A stretch of DNA of 64,000 nt. It comes from Cyclina sinensis (lineage: Eukaryota; Mollusca; Bivalvia; Venerida; Veneridae). The stretch is from positions 16,645,530 through 16,709,529 of the forward strand of contig JAAONU010000016.1 of assembly GCA_012932295.1 (NCBI GenBank), read 5' to 3'. The notes under the pieces were generated by a model. It did not search any database. It saw only the letters and a program-made list of their open reading frames with translations, and was not told the DNA's origin. Positions 22,541 to 34,515 of this stretch are shown here, one piece after another (positions within the stretch are counted from its first letter, which is position 1; each line of letters starts with the position of its first letter). Position numbers and translations under genes: made by a program.

Positions 22541-23334
22541 AAGACTCAAAGGGGAAAAGTACAAAAACCTATTTTTTGCCCTGGTGAACATGACCTTGAT
22601 CCAAGTAAATGGCAGAGATTCATGCAAGGTGCCTATATACCAAATATCTAAGATACCTGTAAAAAACTTAAGGCTCTATGATGAAAGTTTGAAAAGTCTA
22701 TTTTTAGCCTTGGTGATCTTGGGGGTAGGGCCAATTTTGACCCTAAGGCCATGATTTGAACAAACTTGGTACAGGTCTACCAAGAAAAGACCATGTCACA
22801 CATCAAAAATCTTAACACTAGACGTTGTGGATACTAGTAGAGCCCTTTATGTCCCCAAGGGCATAACCTGAACAATCTTTGTAGAGGAGCTCTAGTTGAA
22901 CCTGTATGATAAATATTAAATCCTAAAGCACAGTAGTTTCAGACAAGAAGATTTATGAAGTTTTCCCTATATATGCCTCTATATACATGTAAACAAGTGC
23001 CCCTGGAGCAGGGTCAATTTTAAACCCAGGGACATAATTTGAACAATTTTGGTACAGGTCCTTTAGACAATACTTTGTGTAAAATTCTAGAACTTTCAGA
23101 GGAGGATATTCCTAAAGATTTTACTATACATTTCTATGTAAAACATGTGACCCCTAGGGCCAATTTTGACCCCAGGGACATAATTTGAACAATTCTGGAT
23201 GAGGACCTCTAGATGATTCACCATGCAAAATGAGATGTCATTTGAATCACAATGTTGATGCACTAACGCAAGATGACAGACATCATGCAATCAAAATTGT
23301 TCAAACGAGATGTTGTGCTCAGGTGAGCTAAAAA
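22541..23334 (+). mobile_element. Family-A element, 5' truncated
   Basis: Family-A interior words (ACATAATTTGAACAA, GACAAGAAGATTTATGAAG) run to a typical end, GTTGTGCTCAGGTGAGCTAA. No start hairpin is present. Exon 5 of the macrodomain gene lies 45 bases downstream. Confidence 0.6.
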
Positions 23335-23378
23335 TGGACTGGTCTCTGATATGTGATAAACAGAAGTAAACAAAGTAC

Positions 23379-23443
23379 CTGACTGCCAAAACAGCTGAAT
23401 TCTAATGGATGTAAACCCTTGTATCCAGACACATGAGAAGCAT
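23379..23443 (-). CDS. Macrodomain gene, exon 5
   Basis: A 65-base minus-strand exon with acceptor TTATTTGCAG and donor CAG|GTACTT. With the G carried over from exon 4 it reads DASHVSGYKGLHPLEFSCFG and then SQ, ending in phase 0. That matches the phase-0 start of exon 6. It lies in about 150 bases of unique DNA just beyond a family-A end at 23334. No domain can be assigned to 22 residues. An alternative exon near 22203-22230 was tested and dropped because it breaks the frame. Confidence 0.66.
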
Positions 23444-23483
23444 CTGCAAATAAGCAAAAAGGTTATTTTTCAAACTATGGAAA

Positions 23484-24098
23484 GACAAGAGAGCCATGAT
23501 GGCCCTATATCACTCACATGAATGCCATTGTATTCAAAATGAAAAAGCAAGGCCAATAAGGAATAAAGGTAAGTTCACATGATGTTAAGTTGTAATCTAT
23601 AAGCAAAATTGTACATTTAGTCAAATTTCATTGACAGAAAATAGGTCAGAGGTACAAAGTCAATGTCACCTAAAGTCAAAGCTGAAATACAATTTCTGAC
23701 AAGAAGATTTTCATAGATTTTATATTTTACACAATAGGGCTATCAGGGCATGGCCAATTTTGAGGCCTGGGATATAATTTCAACAATCATGACAGAGGTC
23801 AGCTACACAATGTTACACACCAAATTTCAAGACACTTGATGATACAGTTTCAGAGAGGAAGCTTCTTAAAAATTTTTCAATGTAAATCAAGTGATCCATC
23901 AAGTGGGTGTCAATTTTCACCTAAGGGACATAATCTGAATACTCTGGAAGAGATTCTCTAGATGATGCTATACACCAAATCTTAAAGCTGAGGGCCTAGC
24001 ACCACTGGAACCCTGTAAAACTGAACTCTACTGAATACTATGCTGAACCAAGTATAATGCTGTAGGGTCATGGCTCCCCCTTATCCCCAAAATAATTA
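23484..24098 (+). mobile_element. Degenerate family-A element start and body
   Basis: It begins ACAAGAGAGCCATGATGGCC followed by CACTCACATGAATG. The body is diverged, with GACAGAGGTCAGCTACACAA and CATAATCTGAATACTC words. No end hairpin is found before the next start at 24099. Confidence 0.55.
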
Positions 24099-24782
24099 AA
24101 CAAGAGGGCCATGATGGCCCTATATCTTTCACTAGAGTATGACTGCTTTTAACAAAGTTGTTATGGACCTGGTTAATTGACCCCAGATGATCAAAATTCA
24201 AACCTGACCTAGAAATTATTGAAGCACCCTTTCTGACAAACATCGAGAATATTTGGACTGAAATTGTTATCTTAAAAGTGTTAAGAAGGTTTTTCCATAA
24301 ATGGGCTCTGTGACCTAGTTTTTGACCCCACATGACTCATATTCATAACTGAACTAGAAAACATCGAAACAACCTTTCTGACTAATGTCCAGGTTATTTG
24401 GACTGAAAATGTTACCTCAAGAGTGTTTCTTAAAAAAATTTTCCATATCGGGTCTCTGTGACCTAGTTTTTGAACCTAGATGACCCATATTCGAACCTAA
24501 GCTAGAAATCATCAAAGCAACCTTTCTGACAAATTTCCAGGATACTGGGACTGAAATTGTTACCTAAAGAATGTTGAGAAGGTTTTTCCATATTTGTGCT
24601 CTGTGACCTAGTCTTTGAACATAGATGATCCATATTCGAATCTGAGCTAAAAATCGTCACATCAACATTTCTGACAAATTTCAAGGATATTTGGACAGAA
24701 AATGTAGCCTCTAAAGTGTTTACATGCTTTTTCCATATTTGGGCTCTGTGACCTAGATATTGACCACAGACGACACATATAT
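24099..24782 (+). mobile_element. Family-A element, interrupted at its 3' side
   Basis: It starts AACAAGAGGGCCATGATGGC and carries about four 145-bp units with GTGACCTAGTTTTTGA. It breaks at CACATATATAACAAG, where the next family-A start begins. The 3' end is not seen. Confidence 0.6.
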
Positions 24783-27002
24783 AACAAGAAGGCCATGATG
24801 GCCCTAGATCGCTCACCTGAGTATTTTGGCTGTAGGTTTGCTGTTAAGCAGTATTTCATGTTTTAATTGTTTTAATATAAATATGTAAACATGTAAAATA
24901 TCAGTCAATAAATACAGGCTCTATGACAAAAAGAACAAATATCTTTCATAAGCTATGGTGACCTTGACCTTAACCCAGTGACCTCAAACCCTACCCAAGG
25001 AATATAGGATCCATGCAGGGAAAAATTTGCTGTAGCTTTAAAACAAAAAGTAGGTCAAAAATATAGGTCATGCTACGATGTTTTTGAAACAGGAACAAAA
25101 AACTGTACACATGGGCCAAATTTCATTGCCATAGCTCGAAAAACAAAAAAGTAGGTCAGTAGGTCAAAAATATAGGTCATGCGATATTTTTGAAATCGAA
25201 ACAAAAAACTGTGCATATGGTCCAAATTTCAATGCCATAGCTCCAAAAACAAAAAGTAGGTCAGTAGGTGAAAAATATAGGTCATGCGATGACGTTTTTG
25301 AAACAAAAAAAAAACTGTACACATGGTCCAAATTTCATCGCCATAGCTCCAAAAACAAAAAGTAGGTCAGTAGGTCAAAAATATAGGTCATGCGATGACG
25401 TTTTTGAAATCAGAACAAAAACCTGTACACATGGTCCAAATTTCATTGCCACAGCTCCAAAAACAAAAAGTAGGTCAGTAGGACAAAAATATAGGTCATG
25501 CGATTACATTTTTGAAATCGAAACGAAAAACTGTGCACACAGTCCAAATTTCATTGCTGTAGCTAAAAAAGAAAAAAGTAGGTCAGTAGGTCAAAAATAT
25601 AGGTCATGGAATAATGTTTTTGAAATCATCTTGAAAAAAAAGTACAAATGGTCCAAATTTTATTGCCATAGCGAAAAACTTAAAAATTGAGATAAAAATG
25701 TTTGGGCTGACGGGGAGGAAGTGACCCCCACGGGTGGGGGGATGACCCTACTGTGGTCACGGTGCATACTACCAAATATCTAAGTTTCAGGCCTTGCAGT
25801 TTGTGACAAGAAGATTTTAAAAGTTTTTTTGCGATACAACTCTATATAGAACATGTGACCTCTTGGGTGGGGCCAGTTCTGAAACCAAGGTCATTATTTG
25901 AACAATCTTGGTAGAGGTCTACTAGACAATGCTCAACACCAAATATCTAAGCTCCACGCCTTGTAGATTCTTACAAGAAGACTTCTAAAGTTTTCCCTAC
26001 ATGTATATAACTCTGTGTAAATCAAATAAGCCCTGGGCGGGGTCAGTTCTGACCCAGGGTCATAATTTGAACAATCTTTGTAGAGGTCCACTAGATGATG
26101 CCTAATACCAAATATCTATGCTCCAGGCCTTGCAGTTTCTGACAAGAAGATTTTTAAAGAATTTACTATATAACTCTATGTAAAACATGTGACCCCTAGG
26201 GTGGAGCCAATTTTGACCCAGGGGCCATGATTTGAACAATCTTGGAAGAGGTCTACTAGACAATGCTACACACCAAACATCTAAGCTCCATGCCTTGAGG
26301 TTTCTGACAAGAAGATTTTTAAAGTTTTCCCTATATAACTCTATGTAAATCAAGTGACCTCCAGGGCGGGGCCAGTTCTGACCCCAGGGTCATAATTTGA
26401 ACAATCTTAGTAGAGGTCCACTAGATGATGCCTCATACCAAATATCTAAGCTCCAGCCCTTGTGGTTTCAGACAAGAAGATTTTTAAAGAATTTACTACA
26501 TAACTCTATGTAAAACATGTGCCCCCTTTGGCGGCCAGGAGCCATGATTTGAACAATCTTGGTAGAGGTCTACTAGACAATGCTACACACCAAATATCTA
26601 AGCTCCATGCCTTGCAGTTTCTGACAAGAAGATTTTTAAAGTTTTCCCTATATAGCTCTATGTAAATCAAGTAACCCCCAGGGCGGGGCCAGTTCTGACC
26701 CCAGGGTCATAATTTGAACAATCTTTGTAGAGGTCCACTTGATGATGCCTCATACCAAATATCTTACATGCAGCTCCAGGCCTTGTGGTTTCAGACAAGA
26801 AGATTTTTAAAGTTTTCCCTATATAACTTTATGTAAATCAAGTGAACCCCAGAGCGGGGCCAGTTCTGACCCCAAGGTCATTATTTGAACAATCTTAGTA
26901 GAGGTCCACTAGATGATGCTTAACACCAAATATCTAAGCTCCATGCCATGCGGTTTCTGACAAGAAGATTTTTAAAGTTTTCCCTACATAACTCTTATGT
27001 AC
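24783..27002 (+). mobile_element. Family-A element with two different tandem cores, 3' end lost
   Basis: It starts AACAAGAAGGCCATGATGGC. After 250 bp of typical start it enters an array of about 107-bp units (25057-25700). It then carries about seven units of roughly 165 bp (25740-27000) built on AACAATCTTGGTAGAGGTC and GACAAGAAGATTTTTAAAG. It stops at 27002 against LINE-like sequence without the usual end hairpin. Confidence 0.62.
25057..25700 (+). repeat. Tandem array, unit about 105-108 bp
   Basis: AATATAGGTCATGCGAT recurs at about 25174, 25279, 25385, 25493 and 25601. Each unit also has CATGGTCCAAATTTCATTGC and AAAGTAGGTCAGTAGGTCA. Some units are 108 bases, a multiple of three, so one frame stays open for 140 codons with a 36-residue repeat (HGPNFIAIAPKTKSRSVGQK). 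I take that as a by-product of the tandem structure. Confidence 0.8.
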
Positions 27003-27380
27003 TTCTACTTGATACTCCCGAGCAATCAATACTGACTATAACTGGGAGGCGCTTTGTCAGGAAAACTGTGTTAAAGTATTATGTGCACTGTTAAAAGTTT
27101 AAAAGATAAAAAGTTCACAGAGTAAGAGAGTGCATGATTAAATTTAAAAACAATAAGGGCAGGACTAGATGGTGACGGTCACCAGCCTATCCTTGAAGAT
27201 ATCTAGGCTGGGACTCGATTTGACCTGGTATGGTAAGCTATTCCAATACCTTAAAGTTCTGGGAAAGTAGGAACTGAGGTGGTACTGGGTACGAGACTGG
27301 GGGATCAGGAAGTTCAAGTTTCTAGTTGGACTAAGGTGACTATGCTCTACATAAACAAGGTTGTACTGGATCTTATAGAG
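27003..27380 (-). mobile_element. LINE 3' fragment
   Basis: The stretch ATCAATACTGACTATAACTG followed by GGAGGCGCTTTGTCAGGAA closely matches 55925-55965, which lies next to a LINE reverse-transcriptase tail. The rest (27160-27380) has the texture of a LINE C-terminal region with decayed frames. It is interrupted on its right by the family-A element at 27381. Confidence 0.45.
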
Positions 27381-29252
27381 AACAAGAGGGCCATGATGGC
27401 CCTGTATCGCTCACCTGAGTATGACTGCTTTTAACAAAGTTGCTATGGACCTGGTTAATTGACCCTAGATGACCCATATTCGAACCTGACCTAGAAATTA
27501 TTGAAACAATCTCTTTGACAAATTTCAAGGTTATTTGTACTGAAAATGTTACCTCTTGAGTGTTAACAAGGTTTTTCCATATTTGGGCTCTATGACCTAG
27601 TTTTTTTACCTAGATGTCCCATATTCGAACTTGAGCTAGAAATTATCGAAACAATCTCTCTGACAAGTTTCCAGGATATTTGGACTGAAAAAGTAGCCTC
27701 TAGAGTGTTTACAAGGTTTTTCGATATTAAGGCTCTAGTTTTTGACCCCAGATAACCCATATCCAAACTTGAGCTATAAATCATCAAAGCAACCTTTCTG
27801 ACAAATTTCAAGGACATTTGGACTGAAAATGTAGCCTCTGGAGTGTTTACAAAGTTTTTCGATATTTGGGCTCTGTGACCTAGTTTTCGAATCCAGATGA
27901 CCGATATTCAAACTTGAGCTAGAAACCATAGAATTAAGCTTTCTGACAATTTTCCAGGTTATTTGGAATTAAAATGTAACCTCTAGATTTTTAACAAGTT
28001 TTTTTTCCATATTTGAGCTCTGTGACCTAGTTTGTGACCCCAAATGACCCATATTCAAATTTGATCAAGAAATCCTTAAGGCAACCTCTCAGACAAATTT
28101 CCAGATTATTTGGGCTAAAAATGTAACCTCTAAAGTGTTAACAAGATTTTTCTATTTTTGGGCTCTGTGACCTAGTTTTTGAACCCAGATGACCCATATT
28201 CGAACCTGAGCTAGAAATCATAGAAGCAACATTCCTGACAAATTTCCAGATTATTTGATCTAAAAATGTGACCACTAGAGTGTTAACAAGGTTTTTCAAT
28301 ATTTGGGCTCTGTGACCTAGTTTTTGACCCCAGATGACCCATATTTGAACTTGACCTAGAAATCGTCAAAGCAACCTTTCTGACAAATTTCCAGATTATT
28401 TGGGCTAAAAATTTTACCTATAGAGTGTTAACAAGATTTTTCTATTTTTGGGCTCTGTGACCTAGTTTTTGAACCTAGATGATCCATATTCGAACTTGAG
28501 CTAGAAATCATAGAAACAACATTCCTGACAAATTTCTAGATTATTTGGTCTAAAAATGTTACCTCTAGAGTGTTAACAAGGTTTTTCAATATTTGGGCTC
28601 TGTGACCTAAAGATTGACCCCAGATGACCCATATTTGAACTTGACCTAGAAATGGTCAAAGCAACCTTTCTGACAAATTTCCAGATTATTTGGGCTGAAA
28701 ATGTAACCTCTAGACTGTTAGTAAGATTTTTCTATTTTTGGGCTCTGTGACCTAGTTTTTGACCCCAGGTGACCCATATTTGAACTTGACCTAGAAATCG
28801 TCAAAGCAACCTTTCTGACAAATTTCCAGATTATTTGGGCTGAAAATGTAACCTCTAGACTGTTAACAAGATTTTTCAATTTTTGGGCTCTGTGACCTAG
28901 TTTTTGAACCCAGATGACCCATATTTGAACTTGAGCTACAAATCATCGATAGAACCTTTCTGACACATTTCCAGAATATTTGGTCTGAAAAAGTAGCCTC
29001 TAGAGTGTTAACAAGGTTTTTCTATATTTGGGCTCTGTGACCTAGTTTTTCAACCCTGATAACCCATGTTTGAACTCGTCCGAGATATTAATGAGACAAA
29101 CATCCTGACCAAGTTTCATGACAATTGAGGCAAAAATGTGACCACTAGAGTGTTAATGAACTAATTGTGGACGGACGGACGGACGGACGGACGACGGACA
29201 AAAGGTGATCAGAAAAGCTCACTCTGTCACTACGTGACAGGTGAGCTAAAAA
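27381..29252 (+). mobile_element. Family-A element, complete, 145-bp tandem core
   Basis: It starts AACAAGAGGGCCATGATGGC and ends CTCACTCTGTCACTACGTGA with CAGGTGAGCTAAAAA. About ten units of 145-146 bp run from 27560 to 29050 (GTGACCTAGTTTTTG at about 28023, 28168, 28314, 28459, 28605, 28750, 28895 and 29039). A run of GGACGGACGGACGG precedes the end. Its end hairpin uses a CTGTCAC/GTGACAG stem instead of the usual CTGAGCAC/GTGCTCAG. Confidence 0.85.
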
Positions 29253-29520
29253 GTAGGGAGGATTGGAGTCTGCAGTAAATCAAGTGACCGCCAGGGCGTG
29301 GCCAGTTCTTACCCCAGGGTCATAATTTGAACAATCTTTGTAGAGGTCCACTAGATGATGCCTCATACCAAATATCTAACCTCCAGGCCTTGTGGTTTTA
29401 GACAAGAAGATTTTTAAAGTTTTCCCTATTTAACTCTATGTAAATCAAGTGACCCCCAGGGGGGGGGGGGGGGGGGCATTTTTGACCCAGGAGCCATGAT
29501 TTGAACAAACGTGGTTACAA
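29253..29520 (+). repeat. Family-A interior fragment with a long G run
   Basis: Two units of the 165-bp body type (GGTAGAGGTCCACTAGATGA-like). The second is interrupted at about 29459 by a run of at least 16 G where other copies have GGGGCGGGGCC. The G run may be a replication-slippage product. Confidence 0.6.
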
Positions 29521-30071
29521 ACTTGAACAAACCATCAAGTTAGATAACTGTAGCTAAATTTTAAAATATAGAAACTATTACCCATTTTAAATAACAACTT
29601 TAAACAACTTTTTTGAACAGTCAAAAAGCTTTTGTAAATATTTTGTGTCATTGCTTGTTATATTTTTATATACCTGTTAATATATTTTTAAATAATTGCC
29701 TTGTCAATCTTATGATTAATTACTTATAGGTTAAATCAACATAGTTCTGTTGTTCATCTGCCCTGTCCCTCTGAGGACCTAGAGAACAACTCAAACCTAC
29801 CACAGGTTAGCAATGATCCTGTTACCTAGTAAATTGTTCCCTTAATTAGGCAAAATATAAGAGGTGATATCAATTCTATGAAAACTGTAATTTTTCTTCC
29901 TTTTATATCCTTAAGTCTTACCTGCTGTTAGAGATTTTAGCCATTTGCTAAAAATTGTATTAATTGAGCTACAGAAATTACAATTTTGCTAAAGGATATC
30001 TTGCCTTTGTTTTGATTATTTTAATAAAACTTCATATGAAATCAGGAAATCAAACAAACTTAGCTTAAAAA
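29521..30071. other. Intronic AT-rich sequence
   Basis: No repeat copy, no exon and no strong open frame. I see nothing in it. Confidence 0.4.
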
Positions 30072-31213
30072 AACAAGAGGGCCATGATGGCCCTGGATCG
30101 CTCACCTGAGTACTTTGGCTGTAGGTTTGCTGTTAAGCAGTATTTCATTTTTTAATTGAAAAGTGCCTACAAACTAAATATGTAAAATATCAGTCAATAA
30201 ATAAAGGCTCTATGACAGAAAGTAGAAATATCTATCATAAGCTATGGTGACCTTGACCTTGACCCAGTGACCTCAAACCCTACCCATGGGTAGAGGTCCA
30301 TGCAAGGAACGTATATACTAAATATCAAAGATATTGGTCTATAAATGAAGGCTCTATGAGGTACAGTAGATAAATCTATTTTCAGCCTCCATGACCTTTA
30401 ACCTAATCTAATAATTTCAAAAAGCTTGATAAAGCTTGCTTCATGCCAAATTTTAAAATTCTAGGCCTTGTGGTTTCAGACTGTATAAAGAAGATTTTTA
30501 AAGATTTTCTTCTATACTGCTATTTAAAACTTGTGACCCCTCAGGCAGGGCCAATAATGACCCCGGGGACATTTTCCAAACAAACTAGGTGGAGGTTCAC
30601 TAGACAATGCTGCATACCAAATATCTAAGCTGTAGGCATTGAGGTTTCCAGTAAGAAGATTTTTAAAGATTGCCTTTTTTACATATTAAGGGCCCCAGGA
30701 GCCATGATTTGAACAAACTTAGTAAAGATCCACTGGACAATGCTGCACACCAAATATCTAAACTCTAGGCCTTGTGGTTTCTGACAAGAAGAGTTTTTAA
30801 GTTTTCCCAATATAAATCTATATAAAATCAACTGACCCCTGGGATGGGGTCAGGTTTTACCCCACTGTCATAATTTGAACAAACTTGGTAGAGGTCCACT
30901 AGATGATGCTTCATACCAAATATCTAAGCTCAAGGCCTTGTGGTTTTGGAGAAGAAGATTTTTTAAAGTTCCAACTATGAAAATCTATTTTTAGCTCCTG
31001 TGACCTAGAAATGCAATGGACCTGAACCATTTGAACAATTTTGGTAAAGCTTCATGCAAGTAACATTCCTGCCAAGTTTCCGCAAGATTGGCCCAGCAGT
31101 TCAGGAGAAGAAGTTGTTTGAAGAAAAAGTTGACAACGCACGGACGGACAGACGATGGACATCAGGCGAACACAAAAGCTCACCTTGAGCACTTTGTGCT
31201 CAGGTGAGCTAAT
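30072..31213 (+). mobile_element. Family-A element, complete, 165-bp body type
   Basis: It starts AACAAGAGGGCCATGATGGC and then GGCTGTAGGTTTGCTGTTAA. It ends with the hairpin CTTGAGCACTTTGTGCTCAG and GTGAGCTAATAAA. Early text includes GTGACCTTGACCTTGACCCA. ACGGACGGACAGACG precedes the end. Its first 400 bp are nearly identical to those at 7533, 43438 and 46527, which suggests recent activity. Confidence 0.85.
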
Positions 31214-31254
31214 AAAGAAATTTTCAACCAGGGTTAACTCTATATCCTGATATA

Positions 31255-32032
31255 CATTTATGAAAGAGTCATGTATACATGCCGTTCTCCCGTTACTCGC
31301 CGGGTTCTCCCGATATTTAGACCCTTACCCCGGTGCCCTGGCGAAGCACCTCAATCTCCCGATAAATCAACATTTTGCCTTGAAAGAAAAAAAATCCATA
31401 AAATTCGTTGAATCCAGACAGTATAAAAATCTGCCCAAAACGAATCCACAACATAAGTCCCGGACCGTCTGTGTATATCACACCTCGCTAATCCATTGCA
31501 ATCACACCCTAATAAACTTGTCAAAGACCAAATGACCGTGAAAAACAAGTTCGATAATTGATAGCTTCTGTCGGTGCCTTCGAATTAATAAATGAAAACC
31601 TTTAGCCTAATGTTTGCGGCTAGCACTACGTCAGCCCTCGTGTTCGTAGAAGTCGGCTCCTTTGACGTTTGTTGAAAGATGAACGACCTTTACACAGTTA
31701 CTTTTGAGCAGAATTAGCGGTGCGTTTTTTATGCTCCATACTGTTTAGTGTTTGGAAATTGAGTAACAAAGCGAGTTTCGAAATACACCATTTAAAGACC
31801 TAGGAGAAAAAAGATCAACGGTACTGTGCGGTTAAAAAGGCGCAGTGCTCCCGCTTACTCATGCTTCCGGTTTTGTTTTGACAGCGTATTGCAGGACAAG
31901 CGATCAGATATACTCGTCCCCATTTTTTCTTTTTTTTTTTGGTTTTCGTTTTTACCCCGTTGTGATGTCCAAAAACCCTGCGATTTTCCACAAATCTCCC
32001 GTTAATGATCCAACCCTAAACAGCATGTATGG
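31255..32032. mobile_element. Possible CpG-rich transposon remnant
   Basis: The region is richer in CpG than its surroundings and has repeated TCTCCCG words (31282, 31308, 31355, 31995). ATACATGC at about 31274 and GCATGTAT at about 32025 are inverted near the two edges, next to GAGTCATG on both sides. The 91-codon frame at 31260 has no recognisable domain. I call it a possible element only. Confidence 0.3.
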
Positions 32033-32494
32033 AGTCATGTTAATGCTTTGTAACACCAATGTATAGTGTAGCTTATGTATATTTGGTAATTTCATATTAA
32101 AATTAAGATAATCTCACATTAGATTGCTTCAAACTGCTTGACAGTAACCTTATTTACATAATTTTTATATCGAAAATCCTATGTACAATAAGTAAGGCAT
32201 TCAGAATATATCTGAAATTAGATTATAAGTACTATAGGTACTTTCGACATCTCATATTTCACACATGAGTGATGTTTGTTTGATCGTTGCTTTTTCATGA
32301 AAGTCCCAAGTGTTTAAAATGCACAGTACTTGTTTAAATATTTATTTTTTTAAGTATTTCTGCATGTGATCTTTGTCAAATATCTTTTTATTTTTGAATA
32401 AATACAAAGCCTTTATTTTGTGTTCTTTTTCTATATTTTGAACACCTTGGTGATCTTATCTCTGAATTACTAATGTCCAAACAATTGGTACTGT

Positions 32495-32789
32495 TATAAT
32501 TATCATATCTGAGCTCATTTTTTGTCGATATCGGTTGCCCGTATGACAGGCAACCCCTGAAGTGATCAGTTATTTTATGTTAGGGGGGTAGTGCAAGATA
32601 CAGAAAGCATCCCATTCAGAGACACCCTTGGTTCTTTTTTGTGCTCAGTGTGTAGCATTGACACGAGACCTCGATTTAAAGTCTCATCCGAAAGACTATA
32701 AGTGATATTAGTGGAGGGGTGAGGGATTGAACTCAGGACCCCTGCTTTACCAGTCCAGCGCGTTACCACTCAACCACATCCGCTCCCAC
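32495..32789 (-). mobile_element. tRNA-derived SINE, copy 1
   Basis: On the minus strand the 5' part reads GGTTGAGTGGTAACGCGCTG, an A-box, then GAGTTCAATCC, a B-box of RNA polymerase III. A 3' body follows that is shared with 40107-39847 (GATACAGAAAGCATCCCATT on the plus strand). TTGGTACTGT occurs at 32485-32494 and again at 32790-32799, a 10-base target-site duplication. Confidence 0.8.
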
Positions 32790-33120
32790 TTGGTACTGTG
32801 CTCATATTCCCTGCCCAATATAGACTCCTTTTTCTTATTGAATTCTCAATCAAAGTGGACCTGACATGTTTATGTCCCTCTATAGTGACTTTCCGTCTGT
32901 CGTTCTTAGTATTGCTTTACTTCTGCCTAACCACGTTGAGAAATAACTTCTAAAAGTGTGTACACAAAGTACAAATTAAGTTAACAAACTACTGATATAC
33001 CTGCCTCAAGTCAAAACAACTTATTCAAAATATTTGCATGCAGCTATGTTCGTCGGTCCGCTGTGATACTTTTGTATCACTGTTTTTCTTGTACTTTGAT
33101 AAAACAACAAAACTGACGTT

Positions 33121-33900
33121 TTAATTCATTTGTATGACCTTGACCTTTAGAAGACCTTGACATTTCAGGTCAAGTTATTGAATTTTGCTTAAAATTTTTG
33201 TGTTTTTTAAGGTTTGATTTGATTTATACCGGGACAAAACAACACTTACGACAAAACTGACACATTGAACATTCGAGTGTGACCTTGACCTTCAAATGAC
33301 CCTGACTTTCAAGGTCAAATTATTAAATTTTGCTTATATTGGCCAAAACGTCATTTTAAGTTTTTTTTTTAATACTTGGACAAAACAATGCTCATGACAA
33401 AACCTACATGTTAAATTATTTAGGTATGACCTTAACCTTAAAATGATTTGACAAATTATTAAATTTAGCTAAAATAGCCAAATGTTTGTTATTTATGGAT
33501 GGATTTTATTCATACAGGGACAAAACAACACTGAGCATAAAACAAACGTGTTGAACAATTCAAGTATTACCTTGACCTTAAAATGACCTTGGCAAAGCTT
33601 AACTTGGCTATATCTCTGTTGTTAATGGATGTAGTGTCTTCATGCTTGGACTTAACTACCTTTTAGACAATACCTCCAAAGAAGGTTAAACTGAACTTGA
33701 CCTTGATCTTTAAGGTAAAATTTCTGAATGTTGCTAAAACTGGCCATAACTTTGTTATGTATAATTATATTTCCAAATAATGTTTCATTGGAAATCCCTT
33801 CACCATAATCTGCATCCTCTGATGTGATTGCCTTTGGAAATAGGAAAACATGGAGTGTGGTTCCCACTTGTGGTGGCTCTTGTGTATAAGGTGTTTCTGA
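33121..33900 (+). repeat. Tandem repeat of about 144-bp units rich in TGACCTTGACC
   Basis: ATGACCTTGACCTT-type words followed by GGTCAA(A/G)TTATT(A/G)AATTT recur at about 33135, 33279, 33424 and 33567, with CGGGACAAAACAACACT between them. The units have diverged. No element ends were found around it. Confidence 0.65.
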
Positions 33901-34515
33901 CTTTGTTTCATCATGTTGATAAACAATAAAACTTTAAATGCTGTCTATTATTGCTTGCTGTCTATTATTGCTATATATTAATATTGTTTTCAACTGACCA
34001 TCTAATACTTGTACAGATGATCTTAATATGTTCCATGTATTTTTATGCAAGATATCAGACTGTTCTCATATATAGTAGTCTAAGGTGAGGCCCATCTAGG
34101 ACAAACAAAACCAGACTGCTTTAAAATTACTGTGAAATCATTTTTGTGCGTGTAGGAAGAATTTTCGCGTATTTCGCGCTAGGAACAATGCGAAAATTTA
34201 AGACCGCGCTTTTATTAAACTAATAAAAAATTTACGTCATCCGAATCTTAATCCTATCCGAAATACCTGCATATATTTTCCACTCGCTTTTGACTGTTAG
34301 TTGTTGTTTTTAGCCAATATAACTTGAATAATCAGATGTTTTTGCAAATTCTAAATATCTAGCAAAACTAAAATGAAACTTATTTTGTTTTCTTTTTAAG
34401 TATGTTTCGTTTGCATTTCCTTGAATTGTTGAATGCTTGTCTGAAGCGTTTACTAATAATAATTATATATTGTCACCCACTATTTCGATTTATTCGTTAG
34501 ATACAGTAATTAAAC

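Noticed and set aside
25268..25690. 140-codon frame with a 36-residue repeat
   Set aside because: Produced by 108-bp satellite units; no domain and no sign of selection.
20280..29050. Regular spaced repeats that might suggest a CRISPR array
   Set aside because: Units are about 145 bp, diverged throughout, with no short identical repeats separated by unique spacers; the setting is eukaryotic.
31260..31535. 91-codon plus-strand frame
   Set aside because: No domain and no splice or promoter support; it lies in a CpG-rich block that looks like a transposon remnant.
32740..32789. Possible tRNA gene on the minus strand
   Set aside because: It has A and B boxes but no complete cloverleaf, and continues into a dispersed SINE body flanked by a target duplication.
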